NCBI GenBank assembly: GCA_036250195.1
Contig: JAVHZZ010000005.1
Location: 124,899,398 to 124,963,397 of the forward strand
Length of the DNA: 64,000 bases
DNA from: Mixophyes australis
Lineage: Eukaryota > Chordata > Amphibia > Anura > Limnodynastidae
Reading direction: 5' to 3'
The position numbers and the translations under genes were made by a program. This document shows, one piece after another, positions 11,308 to 21,654 of the stretch (positions within the stretch are counted from its first letter, which is position 1; each line of letters opens with the position of its first letter). The notes below the pieces were generated by a model. It was not told the DNA's origin and did no database searches. It worked only from the letters and a program-made list of their open reading frames with translations.

Positions 11308-12282
11308 CTAGTTTAAAATCTCCTCCAACCTTCTAACCATCCTCTCCCCTTGCACTGCAGCCCCCTCCTCATTCAGGTGCAATCCATCACGACAATAAAG
11401 ATGGCAACTGACCGAGAAATCAGCCCAGTGCTCTAAGAATCCAAAACCCTCCTTCCTACACCAATCTTTTAGCCACGCATTAACCTCCCTAATCTCCCGC
11501 TGCCTCCCTGGACTAGCGCGTGGCACAGGTAGTATTTCTGAAAATCCTACCTTGGATGTCCTTGCCTTAAGTTTGCGACCTATGTCCCTGAAATCATTCT
11601 TTAGGACACCCCTTCTTCCTCTAACTCGGTCACTGGTGCCAACATGCACCAAAACCGCTGGGTCATTCCCAGCCCCTCCCAACAATCTGTCCACCCGATC
11701 CGCAATATGCCGAGCCCAAGCACCCGGGAGACAACACACTTTTCGGCATGCACGGTCCCGGTAACAGATTTCCCTATCTACCTTCCTAATAATTGAATCC
11801 CCTACCACCACAATCTGCCTGGGTCCCTGAGTAACTTTGGTTCCCTCTATGCTGGAGAGACCATTCCCCTGGTTGCTAGAGGAAGCAGTCTCATCCAACT
11901 CTACCAATTCTGAACTGCCTTCCAAAGTATCTTCATCCAATCTGGCAAATCTGCTGGGATTGGTTAGCTCAGAACTGGCCTGCCTCTTCCTCCCTCTGCT
12001 ACCCCTAGTAACTGTTACCCAGCTGCCTACCTGTGCATCCTCCTCTGTCTCTGCTCCACCCTGCTCAGCTAACACATCAACGGTGAGCTGTAAACTCTGC
12101 TCCAGGTTGGCAATGTCTCTCAATGTTGCAATGGTCTGCTTTAGATCAGTTACCTGGGCTTCCAAAGAGACCAATTGCTCACATTTCTCACAGAGGTATA
12201 AACCTTGGAACACTTGCTCCAAGTGTGCATACATATGACAAGATATGCATTGAGTGAGATCATCAAGTCTGCTACTACTCAT
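11308..12282 (-). CDS. CR1-type LINE ORF1 protein with zinc finger and esterase-like domain
   Basis: An uninterrupted 324-residue frame. Residues about 12-37 have a C-X2-C...H...C-X2-C pattern like the PHD/zinc finger of CR1 ORF1, followed by a coiled-coil-prone region (about 40-75). From about residue 160 it has the SGNH-esterase signature: VVVGDSII (block I with the nucleophile serine), HVGTSD (block III, normally GTND, so N is changed to S) and DGLHLNEEG (block V with Asp and His). Such esterase domains are known in CR1-family ORF1 proteins; the substrate is unknown. The start ATG at 12282 follows the monomer array directly. The frame is intact although ORF2 is broken. Confidence 0.8.
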   Translation of the reverse strand: MSSSRLDDLTQCISCHMYAHLEQVFQGLYLCEKCEQLVSLEAQVTDLKQTIATLRDIANLEQSLQLTVDVLAEQGGAETEEDAQVGSWVTVTRGSRGRKRQASSELTNPSRFARLDEDTLEGSSELVELDETASSSNQGNGLSSIEGTKVTQGPRQIVVVGDSIIRKVDREICYRDRACRKVCCLPGAWARHIADRVDRLLGGAGNDPAVLVHVGTSDRVRGRRGVLKNDFRDIGRKLKARTSKVGFSEILPVPRASPGRQREIREVNAWLKDWCRKEGFGFLEHWADFSVSCHLYCRDGLHLNEEGAAVQGERMVRRLEEILN

Positions 12283-12382
12283 CTTATTATGGCTAACCTA
12301 ACTTCTTATAGCCTACAGTGAACTTGAGTACTAGCCTTTGGTAGCCACCCTTCCAGATTAAACCCCTCTTCCTGGATTCAAC

Positions 12383-13344
12383 TCCTTACTGGATCTAACT
12401 CCACACTTTAAACAAAAACAGCACTTGAAATCAAAAAAGCAGTGAAATCACAAGCTCAATGAAATTGCTTGCTACCTCTTGTTAAATAGAGCTTGCACTA
12501 ACCAGCTGTATCAACTATGCAATTAAACCACACCCACTAGCTCTAACAGAGACAAGGAAAAAAAAGAGAAAAGAAAAAAGGGACACTTAATAAACACACA
12601 GAAAAACGAATCCCGTTCAATAAACACACAGAATAATTCCCCAAACTATATCACTCTCTCAGCACAGCACAGCAATCCTTACTGGGTCTAACTCCACACT
12701 TTAAACAAAAACAGCACTTGAAATCAAAAAAGCAGTGAAATCACAAGCTCAATGAAATCGCTTGCTACCTCTTGTTAAATAGAGCTTGCACTAACCAGTT
12801 GTATCAACTATGCAATTAAACCACACCCACTAGCTCTAACAGAGAGAAGGAAAAAAAAGAGAAAAGAAAAGAAAAAAGGGACACTTAATAAACACACAGA
12901 AAAATGAATCCCATTCAATAAACACACAGAATAATTCCCCAAATTATATCACTCTCTCAGCACAGCACAGCAATCCTTACTGGATCTAACTCCACACTTT
13001 AAACAAAAACAGCACTTGAAATCAAAAAAGCAGTGAAATCACAAGCTCAATGAAATCGCTTGCTACCTCTTGTTAAATAGAGCTTGCACTAACCAGCTGT
13101 ATCAACTATGCAATTAAACCACACCCACTAGCTTTAACAGAGAGAAGGAAAAAAAAGAGAAAAGAAAAAAAAAAGGGAAACTTAATAAACACACAGAAAA
13201 ACGAATCCCGTTAAACACACAGAATAATTCCCCAAACTATATCACTCTCTCAGCACAGCACAGCAATCCTTACTGGATCTAACTCCACACTTTTAACAAA
13301 AACAGCACTTGAAATCAAAAAAGCAGTGAAATCACAAGCTCAAT
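12383..13344 (-). repeat. Tandem 5' monomers of the LINE (3 full plus partial)
   Basis: Units start near 12383, 12676, 12974 and 13267 on the plus strand (TCCTTACTGGATCTAACTCC), giving periods of 293, 298 and 293 bp and a final 78 bp piece. Differences between units are single bases plus length changes in the A/G-rich run. They lie immediately upstream of ORF1 and end at the 5' boundary of the LINE, so they are probably promoter monomers. Confidence 0.85.
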
Positions 13345-13850
13345 AAATTGGTGAGAAGTAGCCTACTGGAAGAGAAGAGAAAGTCCATTAGGACTGTTGG
13401 ATTCCATAGGAGTGGAATGTGCATGTTGTGGAAAACATGCAGTTCAAGCACAATGAAAAGCACAGAATTGGAGATCAATGGTCACAAATTTTCAATTACT
13501 CAATTTATTACCTGCAATACGAGAAATGTGATTTATGTTATAAGATGCAAATGTGGAAAGATATATGTGGGCAAAACCACACCGCTTAAGATCAGATTAA
13601 GAGAACACATCTATAATATAAAGAAGGGCTAACACATTCTCTATCTCAACACTTTAAAACAAGTCATTTATGTAAACCTCAACAGATCGAGAACTTTTGG
13701 GGTATACCAATGTTTGCAACATCATGGAAAAATAGAGACCTGGCAGGGAATTTAGCTAAGGCAGAGATGCGGTGGATATACAACTTACGAGTGTTACTTC
13801 CAGGAGGCTTAAATGCAGAGTTTGAGATAAAATGTTTTTTATGATTTACA
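13345..13850 (+). pseudogene. Penelope-like GIY-YIG endonuclease domain
   Basis: The frame resumes at AAA TTG GTG AGA AGT (13345). It reads ITCNTRNVIYVIRCKCGKIY then VGKTT and LKIRLREHIYNI, the GIY-YIG core (here IY..IR/IYVG) with the downstream Arg and Glu/His of the nuclease. A frameshift near 13625 moves the rest (SLSQHFKTSH, ENFWGIPMF, AEMRWIYNL) to another frame. It belongs with the RT fragment that ends at 8143. Confidence 0.85.
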
Positions 13851-13929
13851 TTCCTTTTTACTGGTTCAAATACTATATTCTAGAATATTCAACAAGATTA
13901 CTAACCATGTTTTTATGACCAAAGTTATT

Positions 13930-14500
13930 AGATACACCCTCAGCATTGGGGAGTTCACCATAATAAGTTTGACCATGATGTTTCATGCTTAATATTAGCA
14001 TATTTATTGTGCCTGGGACCATGTTCCTATAATGAGGATTAATTATAAACCCATGGGTGAAAATATTTTTTTAGATTTGACCATGCACTTACAATGAAGA
14101 TTGTTGATGCACTTACATGTGGAATTTTATATTTATATTGTATTTGTTCTAAACTTTTTATGTTTTTACATGTTTTTATATGACAAATCATTATGATTAT
14201 GTGATAAGCTACTAGATATATTTACAATATTGGGGAGTTTATTATCACAAGTTCCCCCGTGATTTTTCATGCTAAACATCAGCATATTTATTGTGCTGGG
14301 ACCATGTTCCTATAATGAGGATTATAAACATACGGGTAATACATTACATTTGATTATATATCTATAATGAAGATTGTTGATAAACTTACCTGTGTGATTT
14401 TATACTTATATTGTACTCATTCTAAACTTGTTTTCATGTTTCTATATCACAAATCGTTATGATCACGGATATGATGTATGAGTGTCAGTGTTGAAGATAG
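13930..14500 (+). repeat. Two tandem units of about 283 bp in the Penelope 3' tail
   Basis: The block starting TTGGGGAGTT at 13947 is repeated at 14230, with shared landmarks GCATATTTATTGTGC, GGACCATGTTCCTATAATGA and AATGAAGATTGTTGAT. The copies are diverged. The remaining tail (14500-14636) has an AGACGAGGCGTGAGATAGTG segment and no gene. Confidence 0.7.
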
Positions 14501-14636
14501 GAAAATACTGATGCAGTGTTTGGAGACTGATAAAGTTTCTGTTATCCAAACCTCGATATGAAGACGAGGCGTGAGATAGTGGGAGTGGCTATCAGTTGAG
14601 GATGGTCCTCGTTAGTTCATATGTATGGATACTACA

Positions 14637-16316
14637 TGTCACGGGCACTAGGAGTCTTTACCCAGTTTCACCCGCTGATGGTCTTATCAGAGCAGTAGAG
14701 TTGGTATATGATACTCTGGTGGCAGGGTGATAATGGAACTGGAAACAGCAGATGGTTAGAGAATGCTCAGAAAGTCTATGACTAGCAGCACTGGTAAACA
14801 ATAGGTAACTGAACACGAGGGTCTGGATGGACAAGGACACGTGAGGGTAGTCAGTGGTCTGCGCACGGCAAGTTGTACCACTGCTATAGTGAGAAGAATG
14901 TCCAGGAGTAATAAGGAGGTGGAAGTCAGCGGTCTGCGTATAGCAAGTTGTACCGCTGTCTGTAGTGAAGGAATGGAATCCAGGTGAAGGTAACGGGGAA
15001 GTCAGTGGTCTGCGTGTAGCAAGTTGTACCACTGCTTATGTGAGAGGATATATGCAACTGGTGACACAGGGAAACAGGAATCAGTGGTCTGCCTCTAGCA
15101 AGTTGTACCACTGAATATATATGTGAGGAAGGACACGAGGAGATAAATGCTATGCAGAGTCTACACGGGTACACTGAACTTGATCCCACGTTGAACTGCA
15201 CACAATAATAATAATGAATGAACAGCACTGCACAGATAAACAAAGTCACTAGAATAGTCCAGCAAAAGGAAACACAGTCAATAATATCAATAGTCTCAGA
15301 GAATGGAAACTCCGGAGGAGAACAACTCAGTCCAGATGGATATGCAATACACCAGCACAGTCAATGAGAAGTATGCATACCGTGGTTCAGATAAGCAGGC
15401 TGTTAGAGATAGCTGCAGGGATACCTGAGCGGCAGGGAACTGACGAGATGAGAAGTCCTTGCAGAATGGAAGCGGCAGGTAGGTGCAGCGCACTGTAGGT
15501 AGGCCAGCAAGGACGACAAAATACTCAGGAAGCAGTAGTATATCGAATTGAACAGCAGGAGACCACGGGAGAGCTGAAGCGATGTTGCAGAGCTGGAAGC
15601 CGAGGAGCGTAGACTCGATGCTTAACAGGCAAGTTGACACGAATGGACACACTGTAGAAGCAGTAGGCAGCGGGTCAGCTGACGGCAGGTGGAATGCAGA
15701 CTGGAGCGCTGAGACGAGCAGGACTCTGTAGACACACTGAAGTAGCTAACAGGAATCAGCTGGAACAGTAGCGATGTAACACAGGAGAGTTGGAGAGATC
15801 TGTAACTTGTTAGATACACGGAGGCAGCGGATAGGAATCAGCTGCTGGAGTCACGATGAAACACAGGAGAGTTTGCAGTAATCTGTAACTGTAGATATAC
15901 AGAGGCAGTGGATAGGAATCAGCTGCTGAAGTCACTAGGAACACGAGGAGTAGAAGTGGTCTGGAAACCACAAAAGGCAAACAGGAATCAGCATAAGCTG
16001 AACACACGAGGAGGCACTGGAACACCTTCAGAGACTCATGAGGAATGAGACTCCAAGATCAGGCCACGTGGTATTGACCACAGGTGCTTAATATAGGGAG
16101 TGTTGCCTGATCAGCCAATTAAGTTAAAGGAACAGAACTGAAGGTTAAAAGGGACTGCACATGCGTAACGGGATGCGGCGCTGGAGAGAGGAGCGTCTAT
16201 CCGTTGCCCCGGCAACAGCAGGCAAGCCCCCGGAAGTGACGTCCCGGTCGTCATAGCGACGGCCAGGACGGAGGTAAGGGAGTTGCGGCGGCTGGGCACC
16301 GCCGCGGCTCGTAACA
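14637..16316 (-). repeat. Large LTR, second copy of the 3161-4693 family (1.68 kb)
   Basis: Begins TGTCACGGGCACTAGGAGTC, as does the copy at 3161, and ends GCTCGTAACA. On the minus strand it therefore starts TGTTACGAGCCGCGGCGGTG, closely like the gypsy LTR at 931. It carries the same hairpin units near 14850, 14925, 15001 and 15080. No matching 5 bp flanks are seen (CTACA and GCAAG), so it may be rearranged or a recombinant. No coding sequence. Confidence 0.7.
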
Positions 16317-16339
16317 GCAAGAGACAACATCCTCTGCGT

Positions 16340-19045
16340 TGCTAGGGGACGTAGTCTTTCCAGAGGCAAAGAGCTGGTTGTTTCCTGAAGAAATTGCAGA
16401 TGTGGTCTTTTCCTCTGGGCTAGGTTGTGCAGGTGTAGATCCTGAAGACTGTAGCTTAGCTCCGGGTAATAGAGTTGAGAAATGCAGTCCCAATTCCACC
16501 CCCAACATTGTTGCCCAAAATCACATCAGTTGGGAGGCCATCCATAACGGCAACATCTCGCAATTCCTGGCCATCTCCCCAGTACAGATACACCCTTGCT
16601 ACAGGCACTTCCTTCTCCAGTCCACCTGCCACAGTAACTTTGGTAGTGCAATCCTGCAATACTGCAGCAGGATCAATAAGATGGGGACTCACAATAGTAA
16701 TTGAGGCCTCTGAGTCTACCAGTCCTTCACCCTGCAGGGGTCCCATTTGGACCGGCTGCAGGTTTCTCCACATGTCTTGGGGGGGTCTTTTGGACATGCA
16801 GGTGACTCTCTCTCAGCTGAGTCACCTTCAGACACGCCACACTCCATTGGGCTGGCAGGGATGGAAACAGTCTGTAATGGCTCACCTTCGCCAGTTAAAT
16901 AAGTCAGCTGGGCCCCAGGACTCGGATAAGGGGCACGAGTCTGGGGTGCTGGGACTGTGGGACAGTTCATCCTTAAAAGACCAGGTTTTCCCGCAGCTGT
17001 ACCCCTTCCTCTCCATCCTGGGCTCCAATGGTCTCTGATAATATACAGGGACAGGGCGGGGCAGTGGCTGGCGAGTGATTCCCAAAGGGTTAGGTACTTG
17101 CTTTTGGGGATGAGTAGTAGAGGGGTGTGCCCCTATTTGTACAGTCCTTTGGGTTTGGCTGTTAGCTTGGCGCTTCTGCCAGTGTGGCCTCACTGCCATA
17201 TACTGATCCGCCAGCTGGGCTGTTGCTTCCAGGGTGCCTGGCTTCCTGTCCAGCACCCATTCTGTCACCTACGGTGTGCACCGACGATGAAACTGTTTTT
17301 GGCACATTAAGTATATTACTTCATCCACGGTCTGGGCACCTGCTCCTTCCTGGCAGACTTCCGCAGCAGGTTGGCAAACTCCTCATGGGTGGCGTGGAGG
17401 TCCTTTTGTAAAGTCCCGGTACTTCAGACGATAGGTCTCTGGGGTAATAGTGTACCATTTAAGGAGTGCCCTTTTCACTATATCATAGTCCGCACAGTCC
17501 TCTGTGGGCACCCCATGGTAGGCCTCCACTGCACGTCATTGCAGTGTGGGCACCAGATGCTTACCCCATTCTTCTTTGGGTACAGCTTGTAGCCTGCAGT
17601 TCCTTTCAAATGCTCATCAATATTCCCAATACAGTCCTCAAATTTAGGGCAAGGTAGAGATGACAGTCCTGATCCTTTAGGGCGTGCCTCCTCACTAGGC
17701 TGCATGGCTGGTGCCCTTTCCTCTTGGCGCCATGCCTCGATGACCTGTGCCCGCTCAGCTGCAGATGCGTTGTCCCTTAAGGCCGCCAAGTGGATCTTTA
17801 GCCTGGCAGCCCTGCGCTCATCATAGCATAGAGGGCTGGTTGTGCAGGTGAAGTCTGCTGGGTAGAGGTTGCTGCAGTCTGTTGAACAGGGATCTCTGCT
17901 GTCTGGGGTACCATGCTGTCTGTTTCATTCCCTCAGCGACACTCTCATCTCCGCCCTGTTTGGCGAGTAACTGATGTCAATGCCATTGGCACTGCACAGA
18001 GTCTCGAGATCCGCCCTGGACATGATGGTGTAATCAGTGAAAGGAAAAAAGGGCGCTTCTTTAAATTAATGAAATGTGTACAAGTGTATAAAATCATTTG
18101 AAACGGCAGCCAAGGACAAATAGGACCAATGTGCAAGTGCAAATAAAAGAAAAATGTTGTCCGGCGCTCAGAAACAAACAGAATTTAAAAATCACTGTGT
18201 CAGCATAAACATAAAGGAGAATTTTGTGCACAATATAGCTATATTGGGGTTAAGCTCACCTGCCGGACGTCAAGGCATCTCCTGTAGGTGAGTCCCTAAG
18301 CTAGTGATACAAATTTACATTCAGGGTGTTCCATTTAAAACCTTCCCCTGAACCTCCATCTTATAAAGCCTGCAGCACCTTTGTAAGGAGTGGTCAACTC
18401 CCAAAAAACTAGACGTCCGGCAGGTGAGCTTAACCCCAATATAGCTATATTGTGCACAAAATTCTCCTTTATGTTTATGCTGACACAGTGATTTTTAAAT
18501 TCTGTTTGTTTCTGAGCGCCGGACAACATTTTTCTTTTATTTGCACTTGCACATTGGTCCTATTTGTCCTTGGCTGCCGTTTCAAATGATTTTATACACT
18601 TGTACACATTTCATTAATTTAAAGAAGCGCCCTTTTTTCCTTTCACTATTTTCTAGTTTTTTGGGAGTTGACCACTCCTTACAAAGGTGCTGCAGGCTTT
18701 ATAAGATGGAGGTTCAGGGGAAGGTTTTAAATGGAACACCCTGAATGTAAATTTGTATCACTAGCTTAGGGACTCACCTACAGGAGATGCCTTGACGTCC
18801 GGCAGGTGAGCTTAACCCCAATATAGCTATATTGTGCACAAAATTCTCCTTTATGTTTATGCTGACACAGTGATTTTTAAATTCTGTTTGTTTCTGAGCG
18901 CCGGACAACATTTTTCTTTTATTTGCACTTGCATGATGGTGTAATCAGACATCCTGTGCATTCTCCTGGCTGCAGATATTCCTCTCCTGAATAACTCGGC
19001 TCTCCTGATTGGTTCACGAAAAGCCGCCTGCAGTTCTCCCACCTC
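16340..19045 (-). pseudogene. Gag-protease remnant related to the Gmr1-like element
   Basis: Read on the minus strand, an N-terminal gag segment (about 19042-18949, then 18037-17930 beyond an insertion) contains SRADLETLCSANGID. Downstream pieces match the gag of the element at 30334 in order: a TYRLKYRDFTKGP region (about 17420), EWVLDRKPGTLEATAQLADQ (about 17260, SCAN-like), and a protease region (about 16740-16480) reading LVDSEASITIV with DGLPTDVILGNN. The protease motif DSG is changed to DSE. There are many stops and frameshifts, and integrase and RT are absent. Confidence 0.7.
18038..18931. mobile_element. Composite fold-back insertion, 894 bp
   Basis: Flanked by a perfect 17 bp direct repeat starting CATGATGGTG (18021-18037 and 18932-18948). 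It is built from three modules in the order A'-B'-C'-B-A-C-B, where primes are reverse complements: A' 18038-18131, B' 18132-18270, C' 18271-18412, B 18413-18551, A 18552-18646, C 18653-18794, B 18795-18933. The long target duplication suggests LINE-type retrotransposition rather than a transposase. No coding sequence. Confidence 0.8.
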
Positions 19046-19451
19046 TTGCCACCAGAAATCTGTGTCCGAATGGACCGCCTATGCCACCCTATCTGTTGTT
19101 GATGGGAACTGGCTGGGCTTACTTTGCCACCGTTCCCCTTTTGTTATCCCAAATGCGCCCTCTTGCCGCAGTAGGAGGGGCTTACAAAGGCTTCCACCAC
19201 TGGACTCCTATAATGGCATCCAGAACCGGGTTTCTTCTGGGTAACTGACGCTGCTAGCGTATCTTGTTGCTGGTGTACCTGGGCTGGTACTCCTGACCTC
19301 TTACTATGGATCAGGGAAGCTGTGGATGGATCCCCCCTGGCCTATCACACTGATCAGGGCTGCATGGGTAGCAGGCAGAGCGGTGGTACTGGAAAAGCTT
19401 GGGTTCAAACATCAGAGACAGCCGGAGGACGGATTCGATTTAGGGTCTAAT
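19046..19451. other. Putative leader of the minus-strand gag-protease element
   Basis: Non-coding sequence between the gag start and the probable LTR. No convincing primer-binding site could be assigned. Confidence 0.35.
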
Positions 19452-19852
19452 CTGCAGGTCACAGGAATACAGCAATATTGAAGATGTTTTCAAGCAGGTC
19501 TTTGAAGCAAGATGTTTATTTGCTCTCACTGGTTAAAGGTACTAGTGATCAGGTCAATTGAAATCAGAAGAATGATACATTTCAGTGTACAGTACAGTGC
19601 TTTTTATACAGATCTGGACACAGGCTATTTTTAGAATCAGGATGTACCGTTTACCAAAACATAGATTTGCATGCATTGCAAAGCTAACAATATTTATACT
19701 TATCTGTGAAATTCTAGAAACGCTGTAATGTCCTGCATCTTTGTTTTAGATGCAGGAAATGTAGCAGCACATTTTAAATTAAACCTTCCTGTCTCCAAGT
19801 GAAACCTCACAAATCAAAAGGCCTGATTAGCATTAGACCTTTTGTTCCAACA
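19452..19852 (-). repeat. Probable 5' LTR of the minus-strand remnant
   Basis: On the minus strand it begins TGTTGGAACAAAAGG (19852), contains a TATA-like GTATAAAAAGCA near 19600 and an AATAAA near 19521-19526, in the right order for U3-R-U5. The 3' boundary (CTGCA at about 19452) is uncertain. No partner LTR was found. Confidence 0.4.
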
Positions 19853-20794
19853 GTTGCAGAATACACAATACCAAAGAAAGGTATAAACTTCTAACAAATC
19901 ATTTCCCCACATCACAATACACAGCAGACTTTCTAAACAAAGGCTCATTGTATCAGATATATACATCAGAAATAGGCATTTGCTTTAGAATGTTAAAACA
20001 GAAAAAAAACTAATTTTCTACCCTGGTCTCAGAAATAACGATTTCCCTTACAAAAAATTTACACAATATCAAAAATAAGTGCATGTGCAGTTATATAAAT
20101 ATGCGGCCTGCTCTATTTCCTTTAAATAAGTTTATACCATAAGTTATTTATACGTGATCCAGTCACAGTAACCTTTACTAATCACTTTTTGTGCTAAGTT
20201 AAAATGCATTTATTACATATCTCGTAATGTCAGTTAATTGAAGACAGTATAATTTATTTTTATCAATCGTTTTTAAGCCAACATAAGTGAATAATAACAT
20301 ACCATGCGGTAGTAGCGCTAAAATAAATTGTTAGGACTAGCACCAATGTTTGTAGCTTTATCAAACTTTCCTAATAACGCTTGACAAATAGACACCTTAA
20401 AAGAGTAAATACACATTAGTAAGCTTTAGAATGTGCCCTTTCACCCTATGAAGCGCAGTCCTGGGAGAAGCCAGTCACAGATATGTCCAATCAGAAGCCT
20501 CAAACAGTATTTGATTGCTTCCTTAAACAGGTGATTTTTCAGCAGTTAGAGAATATTTGGCAGATATTCCGTTGAAGAGTTACAGGGGAAAGGTGCAACA
20601 TGTGAGAAGGGTTGTAGCTGTGATGACCTGGGAAGAAATAAAGAAGTGTATATTGGGGCAATCCAGAATGTATATATTGTTTTTCAAATTTATTGATATG
20701 CATTAAAAATAAATATAATCGCTCTGGTCTCTGGAAAATTGCGAAATAAAGGTTAAAAACAAAGTGTGCTCTGTGTGGTGATTAACATATTGTG
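19853..20794. other. Non-coding flank with dispersed repeat
   Basis: No gene. About 20430-20700 is similar in order to 46300-46560 and 53880-54180, for example CTTCCTTAAACAGGTGA, TTTTCAGCA and CAGATATTC-GTTGA, so it is a dispersed repeat of unknown class. Confidence 0.5.
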
Positions 20795-21633
20795 TGTCGA
20801 AGCCAGTAAATTGGATAAAGTCATTTCAATTAAAGTCTAGCAAACTTGGTTGTCTTTATTTGAAAAGATGCGCACGGTACGCATCGACGTACAAGGGCAC
20901 GTTACGGCGTGAAAGGGCGTACGCATCCACTACACGTGGCAGCAACAGTAATTGGTCTTTTACCATACATTCGCACAAACACGCATACTTATAAAATAGT
21001 ACACATTAATGGTAGTTGCAACACATAGTCAGTTATGTCGAAATATAGTAGTATTTATATGTTATATCAGAGTTACATGCATATTAGTGAAATACACGGA
21101 ACGGGTTAAAGGAATAACATCATGAGTGGTATCATAATGAACCTTGTTACATATCCTACTGTTTGGTTCACTCTGCGAGGGAATCGCAGAGTGCATACGC
21201 AAGTTATGAATGATAGGGAATTATGAACTACTTAAGACTAAGGAATCCTGGCGGGAAGAGCAGAGCATACCCCCTGCAGAGATGACCCCCTCCTTTGGAT
21301 TCCTTAGGATGAACCAGCCAATGATTGACGACCCCTTGGACATTCCTGAGACCCGGACCAATAGATGCAAGCCATACCATCTTCATTGTATTACTGTATT
21401 TGATTGTGTATATAAGCAGCAGCTTGTGATCCAGAGTGCAGACATCTTGTCCCCAGACTTCAGGATTGAATGACTGCACTGGATCCAGAGCGCCTGCGAT
21501 AAGTAACGGCTGTATTTACTATTACTTCGCTTGAGCATATTTTTCCACTTATTGCGAATAAATCTTTGTGCTTTGGAAACACAAATCAAGGTTCGACAAT
21601 CGTTATTGGTTAGCGACGATACGCACATTAACA
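20795..21633 (+). repeat. ERV 5' LTR (839 bp)
   Basis: Starts TGTCGAAG and ends TTAACA. A TATATAAG box is at 21409-21416 and AATAAA at 21557-21562, so U3, R and U5 can be placed. The paired LTR is at 36668-37506 with the same length. Confidence 0.9.
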
Positions 21634-21636
21634 ATT

Positions 21637-21654
21637 TGGGGGCTCGTGAGCTTT
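21637..21654 (+). promoter_or_regulatory. Primer-binding site, tRNA-Pro-like
   Basis: TGGGGGCTCGT begins three bases after the LTR. Its first 11 bases match the proline-tRNA primer site used by many gammaretroviruses. Bases after that diverge. Confidence 0.7.

Larger units (their letters stand above)
8144..13344 (-). mobile_element. CR1-type LINE, near full length, inserted in Penelope element
   Basis: On the minus strand it shows tandem 5' monomers (13344-12383), ORF1, ORF2 with endonuclease and RT, and a short 3' UTR ending in the motif CCTCATCAACTATGTTAC that is common at CR1/L2-group LINE ends of amphibians. Total length is about 5.2 kb. It lies exactly between the GAT and AAA codons of the Penelope frame. 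No clear target-site duplication is visible. ORF2 has stops, so the copy is inactive. Confidence 0.85.
5757..14636 (+). mobile_element. Penelope-like retroelement, split by two insertions
   Basis: N-terminal region, RT and GIY-YIG endonuclease occur in order on the plus strand, in pieces 5757-6531, 7171-8143 and 13345-13850, followed by a non-coding 3' tail to about 14636. The gaps are a solo LTR and a CR1-type LINE. RT followed by a C-terminal GIY-YIG domain is diagnostic of Penelope-like elements. Many frameshifts and stops show it is old. Confidence 0.85.

Noticed and set aside
11552..12238. Plus-strand frames opposite LINE ORF1
   Set aside because: Antisense shadows of a well-supported ORF1 with zinc finger and esterase motifs.
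14637..16340. LTR at 14637-16316 as the 3' LTR of the adjacent gag-protease remnant
   Set aside because: The probable LTR on the other side (19452-19852) starts with a different sequence, while the 14637 LTR belongs to the 3161-4693 family.
21210..21473. 87-aa frame in the ERV LTR, repeated at 37083-37346
   Set aside because: It spans the TATA region of U3 and has no recognisable domain; an accessory LTR gene cannot be supported.
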